From Allomyces arbusculus (taxonomy: Eukaryota; Blastocladiomycota; Blastocladiomycetes; Blastocladiales; Blastocladiaceae), in assembly GCA_027604705.1 (NCBI GenBank), contig JADHYV010000002.1:558001-622000 (forward strand): a stretch of 64,000 bases of DNA. Direction: 5' to 3'. The notes beneath the pieces were generated by a model. That model was not told where the DNA came from. It did no database searches and worked only from the letters and a program-made list of their open reading frames with translations. Shown piece by piece: positions 56,001-64,000 of this stretch. A program made the translations under genes and the position numbers. The first letter of the stretch is position 1. Every line of letters starts with the position of its first letter.

Positions 56001-59000
56001 AATGAAGATGGTCATTTTCTTGCCCGCCGGCGGACCATAGGTCGAGCCCATGCGCTTGTCGACATACGACTCGACCGTGCGCTGGTAAATGTTGGGCGTC
56101 GTGGCCGACGAGAAGTTGACCATCTTGAACAAGTGCGCGTCGGGCGACAGCTTGGCCAGGTATCGCTGCAGCGTCACCGTCTTGGCCGTGCCGGGTTCAC
56201 CAATCAACAGCACCGACTTGCCCTGCTTGGCAATCGTGTCGACGAGGAACTCGGTGCGCACATTGTCGACCGTCGGAATGATAATTGACGAGAACTCGGG
56301 CGTCACGTCCTGTGGGTAGGTCCACGCCGGCACACGTTCGCGCCAGTGCTGCCACTGGCCCTGTTCATTAACAAAGAACTCAAAGAACGTGTCCTGCGAC
56401 GACGGGTCGAGCGGCGGGTAGCTCATGTTCGGGTAGTGCTCGATCAGGTAGGTCTGCAGCTTCTTGCGCTCGTCGAGTTCGAGCAGCGACCCGAGCGACC
56501 AGAACATGGAGAAGACGTAGAGCTTTTCGAGGAAGTCGGGCGCGAGCGTCTTGCCCGAATCGTTCTTGGGGATGAGCCCATTGAGCAGCAGCGTCGTGTT
56601 GGTGATAAACGAGTTTTTGGGCATGGTCATTTTCGGGTGCAGCTCATGGTAAATGTAGTTGAGCGTCGAGCCAAACGACATGTTGAAGAGCGGTTCGAGC
56701 ACGCCAACCTCGCCCGGCGCTCGCGTCTTGTACCACGCCTGCACGTAAATGTCCCACGTCAGGGCCGTGATGCCAATGTAGATCATACCGCACCGCGACA
56801 CGGTGGCGGGCGACGCGTTGCGCAGCGAGTGCACCTCAAACACGAGCTTACACGCCGGCGACATGGGCAAGCGATCGCCGTTGGCAAGCGTCAGACACTT
56901 GTTGTCGTCGAGCACCGAGTTCAAGTTCTCAATCCACACGGCATCGACGGGCCCATCGAGCACAATCCACACAATCTCGCCCTTCTTCTTGAGCGTCTTG
57001 CGCCACAGTGACGAGAAGATGCCGTCCGTCCAGTCGTTGGTCGCGACATCGAGTCGACCAAACATTTGATAGTCGGTGATGGCTTTCGGGTTCATGCGCA
57101 CTTCCTTGTGCGGCTCTCCGCACGCCGTCATGGCCTTGAGCAGCGTGTGGATACACTTGGTCTTACCCGTGCCCGTCGGCCCGAGCACCATGATCCCGTG
57201 GCGCACCTTGGCCGTCTCGTAGAGCTGAATGACCTTGAGCACCCACGGCGGGTGCGACACGAGCCCGGACTCGGCCAACTGCTGGTCAATCGCCGTCTCC
57301 ACGTTCGGGTAGCTGCCCTTCTTGGCCGAGAGACCCGGGAACAGATCGTTCACGAGCGAAAGGAACAGCGCCTCGTCCTCATCAACAAGCTTACTCAGGT
57401 TCATGTCGCGCAGCACGCGCATGATAATCATGTGCTCCGAGTCCTCGGGGTTGGCACGCTTTACGGACCCGCACGTGCGCAGCACCGAGAGAATGTTGCG
57501 CAACCCAAAATCGTAGTGCACTTGCTTCGACAGCTGCTCCTCGCAGAGCCGGTAGAGCACAAAGAACTTCTTGGCGAGAATGATGTTTTGGATGAAACCA
57601 CACCCGGCCAGCTTGACGCGAATAATGATTTGCCGGTCGGGCACCATCATGGCCACGTAGCGGAAATGCACCTTGAGGTTCTCGGGCAGCTCGACACGGC
57701 CAGCGTAACCTGGGTTCATGGTGATGAACATGCCGACTTCCGGGTTCAGTTCGACCGTCTCGCCGTCCGTGAACATGAAATGCGTCTTGCGCTCCTTGCG
57801 CGCGGCAAAGACACACCCAATCTGCTGCGCAGCGACACTGAGCACGGGCAGCTCGATGCGGTTGAACTCGTCAAAGCAGCCCCAGCAGCCCGACTGCGCG
57901 AGCCCCTTGTAGATGCGACCAAGCCCACGGTAATCCATTTGATCCGAGCAGTTGAAGACGACGACCCACTTGCCAAGCGCCTTGCCGAGATCCTTGGTCG
58001 TTTCCGTCTTGCCCGTGCCGGCGGGCCCAGCGGGCGAGCCTCCGAGCGACATGCCGAGCGCCTGCGCGAGCGTGATGTAGCACCGATCCGTGAGCGGCGT
58101 GATGACGAGCCGATCCGTGCACCCAAGGTACTCGCACTGGTACCGGAAATCGAAATTGGTGATCGAGACAATGCATGCGTCCTTGGTCTCGCGCCAGTAG
58201 AAGCGGCACTGCTTGAGCCACTCGAAATCGTCGGGCGACTTGACGTGCGACTTGAGCAGTTTTTCAAACACGTCGCGGTGGTGCACCTGGATCGTAATGA
58301 ACGTCTCGTACTTGACGCGGTCCATTTTGCTTAGCTCCTTGGTCGTGACCTCGATGAGCGTGTTGAGAATGTCGGTGACTTTTTGGTTGGTCACGGCCAT
58401 CTTCTTCTTGTCCGACTTGGACGCTGTCAGCGCCTCCTCGGACATAGTCGTCCACCCAATCTGCAGGCACAGCAGTCCAATCTGCGCCGGATAGTCGTCG
58501 AGGAACTTGGTGAGCGGCATGCTGTTCATGCGAATCGCCGCCTCACGAATCACGTCGTTGATCGAGACCTGCATCGCTTTGAGCAGCACGCCAAGCCACA
58601 CCTCGACGTTGCCCGCGGCCATGATCGGCTTGCTCAGCGGCACCTTTTCGCTCTCCGACGACTCGAGCCCAATGATCTTGTCGTACTCCTTTTCGTGAAA
58701 CGTGACGGCGTTCACGTTGTCAAAGACCGACTTGAGATGCGCCTGGATCGTGTGCGAGTCGGACGCTTGTCCGAGAATTTCAAGCAGTGCCGGGTCCGAG
58801 ACAAAGTAGAACCGCGGGAACACGGCGCGTTTCGACTCGAGGTAGCCCGACAGTGACTTTTGGCAGAGCTCGAGCTGCTCGGTCATGTGCGGCAACAAGT
58901 TGCGAATGGCTTCGTCGGTCACGCAGCACTTGATCACGTTCGGGTTCTCGTTGGCCGAGCCCATGATCTTGCACCACGACTTGTCAATGTTTTGGAATCG

Positions 59001-62000
59001 CTTGGCCTCCTTGGGCATCTGCTTGGCAATATCGCCGCCGACAAATACGGCCTCGAGGTAGATCCAAAGGTTCTGCACGGCGAGCCAGCTCTCAATCACT
59101 TCCGACGCCGTACTCAGGTTGTAGACCCACTGCTGAATCTCGGGCTTGAAGGGCCCGTTGAACCGGTTTGACATGAGCGACGCGAGCGTCATGAGCGAGT
59201 CCTCCATGGCCGAAATAATCTCGGACGTCGACGCGGGCTTGAGAATCAAGTTGCCGCGCGTCTTGAATCCGGCAAACACAAACGACCGATCCTCCCAATC
59301 GGCAATCACCTGCTTGAGCTTGACCTCAATGTCCGCCTCCTTGACCGCAGCCGTGCACGTGTCTTCGAGGTCCTCGCGGTACTTGAGCAGCGGCGCCTCG
59401 AGCAGGTTGCGCAGGTAGAACATTTCCGGGTCGAGGTTGAACTCGGTCTTGGTCAGTTTCATGATCGCGTCCCAGTGCCGCTTCTGAATTGCCTTGTGGC
59501 TCATCATTTCGAGCAGCGGCACAACGTCGGTCAGGTCGTCGACGATTTTCTTGAGCTCCATGAACGCATCCCAGTCCTTGATGGCCTTGGGCAGCTTCTT
59601 GATCTTGTTCTGGAAGTCGGCCACTTCATTGGTAATGCGCTGGAAGTCGACCTCGGACCAGAGCATCTCGTAGTAGCTTGTGCGCTTTTCGAGCACGTCC
59701 GTGTAGAGCGAATACAGATTCTGCAACAGCTTGAGCTCCTTTTTCACGCGCACGAGCGTCGGGAACGGCGTGACAGGCAAGCAAAACAGCTCCTCACCGG
59801 CCGAATACGTCTCCCACTTGCGGTTGAGCTCGTCGAACGCGCGCTGGAAGACGTTGAGCCGCTCCGACGCCGTCTTGGGCGGGATGTTGCCGGCCATGGG
59901 CCCGTTCTCCGTGTACTCGACAGTGAACGCGTCGACGTCCTGCGTGAACTTTTGCACGGCCGAGATCAAGTCGGCCTTGAACTTGGGCTGAATCAACGAC
60001 AAGTTGGCCTGCACCTCGATCACGAGCGACTTGAGCTTCTTCCACGAGTACCGCAGCGAATCGACCATTTCCGTCTCCTCCTTGGACACGGTGATGCCGT
60101 GCTTAGTGAGCAACTGGTAGGCCTCCTCGATCGGCTGCACCTTCATGTCAATGTCAACCTCGGTTTCGCGAATCTCCGAGAGCGTCGTGACGGCGAGCCG
60201 CAAATCGTCAATGTCGGAAATCTTGCGCGAAAGTTTGAGAGACTGCTTTTCCATGTAGCCAATCAGCTCCTCCATGTCCTGCTTGACCTTGCGGTTCAAG
60301 TTCAGCCCGTAGGCGTGCTTCCACTCCTTGGTCTCGGTCGTGAGCGCCAACCTAAGCGGCTCCGACGACACGGACAGTAGTCCAATCTGCGTCGTGAGCG
60401 GGATCTCGGCAATCTCGCGCTCGATCATTTCGTAGCGGTTAATTTCGGCCTCGAAATCGGCTATCGCCGGGTTCGATTCCAAAAACTTGTGGATCGTGTC
60501 GGTCTTGTCCTCCTTCCACAAAAAGTCGAACCGCGCAAACTGCTCGCGGTGCGCCTCGAGATCCTTTTTCATCGAGTTGACCGTCGACGACAGCATGACC
60601 GCAATCTTGGACACGTCCTTGTTGTTGGCCACCTGCGCCGTCTCCTCGGGCAACTTGGCCACGTGCGCGTCGGCCGGGTCCTCGAGATACTTGCGCCACG
60701 CGAGCTGCAGCCGCTTCGACACCTCAGCGACCATGACTGCCGCCTTGTTGAGCGCTGACTGAATGTCCTCAAGCTTGGGCTGCAGGACCACGTTCGGAAT
60801 CAGCAACACGAGCTCGGCCTTGAAGAAGGGCTTTTGCTGCGCCGACTTGCCGTACTGCGTTGACGCGTAATTGCCGAGCCGCGACTTGAGAATATCGAGC
60901 GACCCTTTGGTCGCCTGCACGAGCGCCTCGAAATTCTGCAAATTGAAGTGGAAGTAGACCTTTTCGTACGAGAATCGCAAGTCGCCCTTGACCAAGTTCT
61001 CAGGCACGCCCGTCTGCAGCTCGGCAATCATGTCGCGCGTCGCGTTCTCGACCAAGTTGCTGCGGTTGCTAATCATCTGGACGACCGACGTGCACCGCTT
61101 GTCGGTCTTGTCGAGGAACTGCTCGAGCGTCCACTGCTCGGCCTCGCCCGGAATATCGCACAGCTGCATCTCCGTCATTTTGCGCAGCCCGACGGCGATC
61201 CGGCACGTGGCAATATCGAGCACCTTGACGATCAGCTCGTCGAGCTTGGCAATCTGCGCGTTGCAGTTGGCAATGTACCCTTCGAGGTTCATTGAGCTCC
61301 ACGTCAGCGACACGAGCCCGGGCGCGAGCGTCTTGTCGAGTACGTGCACGTGCGGCGCCGTCGCGTCCTTCAAGATCGGCGGGATGCGGTCGACAATTGC
61401 GCGCTTGGCCTGCAAGACGGCGCACAGGTCCATGTAGATGCCCTTGAAATGCCGCTCCTTGGCCGCAAGCGATGCGACCGACTCGGGCACCTCGAGCCCC
61501 ATGCGCTGCATGTGCTTGGTCTCCTTGATCAGCTGCAAGATCTGCGGGTCAAAATTGACAAACAAGTTGCCCGCCGGATCGGCCACGAGCAACGTCGCCT
61601 GCAGTCCGACCTTGGCCTGGTCGATCGTGCCGAGCCACGCCTGGTGGTAGAGCATTTCAAACTCGATGAGCGCGCGCGCAATGCGGTTGTAGTTCTTTAC
61701 GTGCTTTTTCGCGTCGGGCAGGGCCAGCACGTTCGTGTGCTCCGTGAAAAACACCATGGGCCGCTCGATGCGCCGATACAGCTGCCGTGCCCACGCGATC
61801 GCGCCTGCGACCGGTGGCGTATTGCGCGGGATCGGCGGCGCGTCCTTGTTCTTCTGGTAGAGCTTGCGAATGCCCTCGAGGTCGCGCTTCGTGTACTGCT
61901 GGAAGACGGCGTACTGCTTTGACTCGAGGTCGAGCTGCAAGCCGCGAATCTCGGCAAACTTTTCGAGCAAGATGAGCGCCTGCTCAGTGTTCGACAGCCG

Positions 62001-63918
62001 GTCAAACGAGTTGTCGATAAACTGCTGCAAGTCGCCCTCGAGGTCGGCAATCTGCTTCTTGAAGGCATTGTAGTCGAGGTCGTACTCCATCTTGCGGTGG
62101 TCGAGAATGTCGTATGGCTTGCGCTGCATCGACGTGACGATGTTGTTGAACCGCTTCAGAATGTTGTCCATGCCCTCGACGCCGAGCGACTCGAGCTTGG
62201 CAAACTTGTCGATGACCGAAAACATGTCGACGACCTTTTGGATGCGCTTGCAAAACGCGTCAAACTTGCCGAAAATATACATTTCCGAAAAGTCGAATTG
62301 CTTTTCCGACTTGGTCTCTTGCAGCTTGCGCTTCGTCTCGTGGAAGTGCTTTTGGTAGGCCTCGTTGAGCTGAATGCACTCGGTCAGCTTGCGCAGCAGT
62401 GTCGGCCGGTCCTGCTCCCAGAGCTTAGCGCCGCCGTCGCGGTAAATGTACTCCTTGGACGACGTGATCATTTGGTTCGTGATCTTGACAAACAGCGACG
62501 TCATGCGCTCCGACGTGTTGTAGTAGCGCGAGATGCTGTAGATCATCTTGATCGCGTTGATCAGGCCCGGGATCGCCGGGATCATGCCCACGGGGTCCGA
62601 CCGGTAGAGCGGCTCGCAGAAGCGCTCGAGCGCGTAGAGGTACTTGACGTTGTCCTATTGTGGCAAAGTAGGATGGGAAGTGAGCGACTGAGCGAAGGGC
62701 GCAGATGCCGCGGGCCAGGGAGACAGGAAGACACACCTTGGACTCGTTGGCCGCATCGGTCACACGGTTATCGAGGTCCTTCCACGCCCTCAGCAGCGCG
62801 CGCGACTTGACGGCGTTCAAGATGCCAATCACCTTCTTGCACATGGGCGTCTTGAGCTGGTCGGTGATCGAATTGAACTTGACCATGCGCGCCTTCCAGT
62901 GCGCGAGCTCGGCGTTTGGTCCAATATCGTCGGCCTCCTTGCGCATCTGCTCCGACTCGGCAAGCACCTGCTCAATCTGCTTGCACCACTCGGTCACGAC
63001 CGCCTCAAGGGCATTGATCAGGGCCGGGTCGTGAATCGCGTTCAAGTAGTCGGCGGGCGAGGCGTAGGCGTCGAGCGAGACCGAGACGGGCGTGAGTTGC
63101 ACCGAGTCCTTGAGATTGACCATGGCCACCTCCACCTCGGACACAAACTGCTGCAGCGACTCGATGAAGTCGGCCGTGCCCTCGCCCTTGTTCTGCTTGC
63201 TCAACTCGCCCCAGTTCTCCTACGTGATGGGCATCGCAGGAATGCGTGGTTCGAGTGAGTGTAAGGGTTGCGGGAGGCGAAGACAGAGGGCAAAGAGAGC
63301 CAGCGTACCTGCGCCCGTAGTGTTGGCAAAATAACATGCTTGACCACGGTCGCGAGCGAAGGCAGAATCGAGTTGTTGATGACGCCAAATGCGACATCGG
63401 TGGCCAAGTTGGCGACGGTGATGGCCTTGGTCGAGGTGCGCACAAAGAAGCAGCCCATGCCGCCAATCGCGTCGCGCACGCCGTCGGTGACGATCAGCTG
63501 GTACTTAGATGCTGCCGTCGACTTGGAGGGCTCGTCCTATCGGGATAATTCCGCACGGACGAGTGAGCGTCGTGCCCATATATGTCCCCACACTCGATGC
63601 GCGCAACGGCCGTACCTTCTTCCAGAAGAAGAGGACGCGGCGAATTCCACCCTCGCGGAAAAACTCGTTGACGACCTCAATCTTGGTCCCGAGCAGAAAA
63701 CTCGCCTCGAGCGTCGCCGACTTTTCGCCGACCAGTTCGGCAAACTTGTCGAGCAAGGCGCGGTGCCGTGCGTCGAGACTTGCGCGCCGCTTTTCAATGG
63801 CGTTGGCCTGTGCGGCCGCGGCCGCCGCCTTTTTCTTGGCCTGCTCGTCGCCGCCAAGGGCCAGGTTATTGGTCGAGCCGCGCTCAGCGCCGCTGCGTAA
63901 TGGTACTGCGTCGGACAT
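50100..63918 (-). CDS. Axonemal outer-arm dynein heavy chain (DNAH5/DNAH8, ODA gamma type)
   Basis: Motor subunit of the flagellar outer dynein arm. Exons 63616..63918, 63309..63536, 62737..63219 and 50100..62654 keep frame, giving 4522 residues; the Chlamydomonas gamma chain is about 4490 and DNAH5 about 4620. The gene is complete: the ATG at 63918 starts MSDAVPLRSGAERGSTNNLA. The N-terminal tail (DHC_N1) occupies roughly the first third, then the linker. The four nucleotide-binding P-loops are AAA1 GPAGTGKT (about 1880), AAA2 GPTGTGKT (about 2160), AAA3 GEPGTAKT (about 2490) and AAA4 GVGGSGKQ (about 2850). The coiled-coil stalk with microtubule-binding tip follows at about 2990-3320, and the C-terminal domain ends RGVAMLAATS. 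AAA1 (CYITLAQALGMSLGG; GCWGCFDEFNRIELPVLSVA) and ILSVLRTCGSVKRANP match the DNAH5/8 class best. All three introns lie in the first 1.3 kb. Confidence 0.95.
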
Positions 63919-64000
63919 GGTGGTGGAAGACGGAGGCAGGGGCAGGACGGAGGGCTGACGTGCAGATCGGCGGCGCGCTTCGCGTCGATCACAGAGCGGG
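63919..64000. other. Promoter side of the dynein heavy chain gene
   Basis: Last 82 bases of the window, upstream of the minus-strand dynein start. Nothing else can be said. Confidence 0.4.

Noticed and set aside
54462-56288. A 608-residue open frame antisense to the dynein gene (and similar ones at 57066-58334 and 59475-60380)
   Set aside because: Reverse-complement shadows of the dynein exon; His/Arg/Leu-rich with no recognisable domains.

Overview
The window is nuclear DNA from a GC-rich eukaryote, most likely a zoosporic (flagellated) fungus of the Blastocladiomycota or Chytridiomycota type. This rests on three things. (1) Introns are dense and short (49 to 131 bases), with donors mostly GTACG(T/C) or GTGCGT, CTNAC/CTGAC branch sites and TAG/CAG acceptors. 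(2) The gene set looks fungal: a lipoyl/E3-binding Pdx1 protein lacking the acyltransferase domain, Elg1, Sec3 and MCH-like carriers. (3) There is a complete axonemal outer-arm dynein heavy chain, which only a lineage with motile flagella keeps. Lineage is inferred; no species is claimed. Exon joins were worked out by hand from reading frame, splice signals and protein-family alignment from memory.

Layout, left to right. 1-218: 3' end of COX6B (+). 907-8060: NOT1, scaffold of CCR4-NOT (+), whose ATG is not visible. 8558-11998: SEC3/EXOC1 (-), ten exons. 12528-13204: NDUFS6 (-). 13642-15042: PDX1 (-). 16458-19415: ELG1/ATAD5 (-). 19696-21369 and 24496-26168: a duplicated pair of MCT-type MFS carriers (-), separated by a lower-GC stretch holding a decayed-looking leucine-rich-repeat locus. 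26681-28692: PRP31 (+). 29062-30875: importin alpha (-). 31550-33670: a LONRF-type RING/LON protein ending in a CaaX box (+). 34041-34696: ARL2 (-). 35231-36290: an unclear coding-like locus (-). 37060-41527: an ankyrin-repeat RasGEF (+). 42365-43979: a second F-box/LRR-like decayed locus (-). 44453-45640: a mitochondrial-type methionine aminopeptidase (-). 46037-47824: an unrecognised Ser/Pro-rich protein with a myristoylation-like start (+). 48180-48759: ISCA1 (+). 50100-63918: the outer-arm dynein heavy chain (-), with a 12.5-kb last exon.

The genes are mostly housekeeping: mRNA decay (NOT1), splicing (PRP31), nuclear import (importin alpha), PCNA unloading (ELG1), exocytosis (SEC3) and tubulin folding (ARL2). 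Five encode mitochondrial proteins: COX6B, NDUFS6, PDX1, ISCA1 and MetAP1D. No operon-like logic is expected in a nuclear genome, and I see no mobile element, CRISPR array, rRNA or convincing tRNA.

The most unusual items are the ankyrin-RasGEF architecture, the CaaX motif on a LON/RING protein, the GC-AG intron in only one of the two MCT copies, the missing ATG of NOT1, and the two LRR loci in AT-richer islands. I did not find a clear new multi-gene system.
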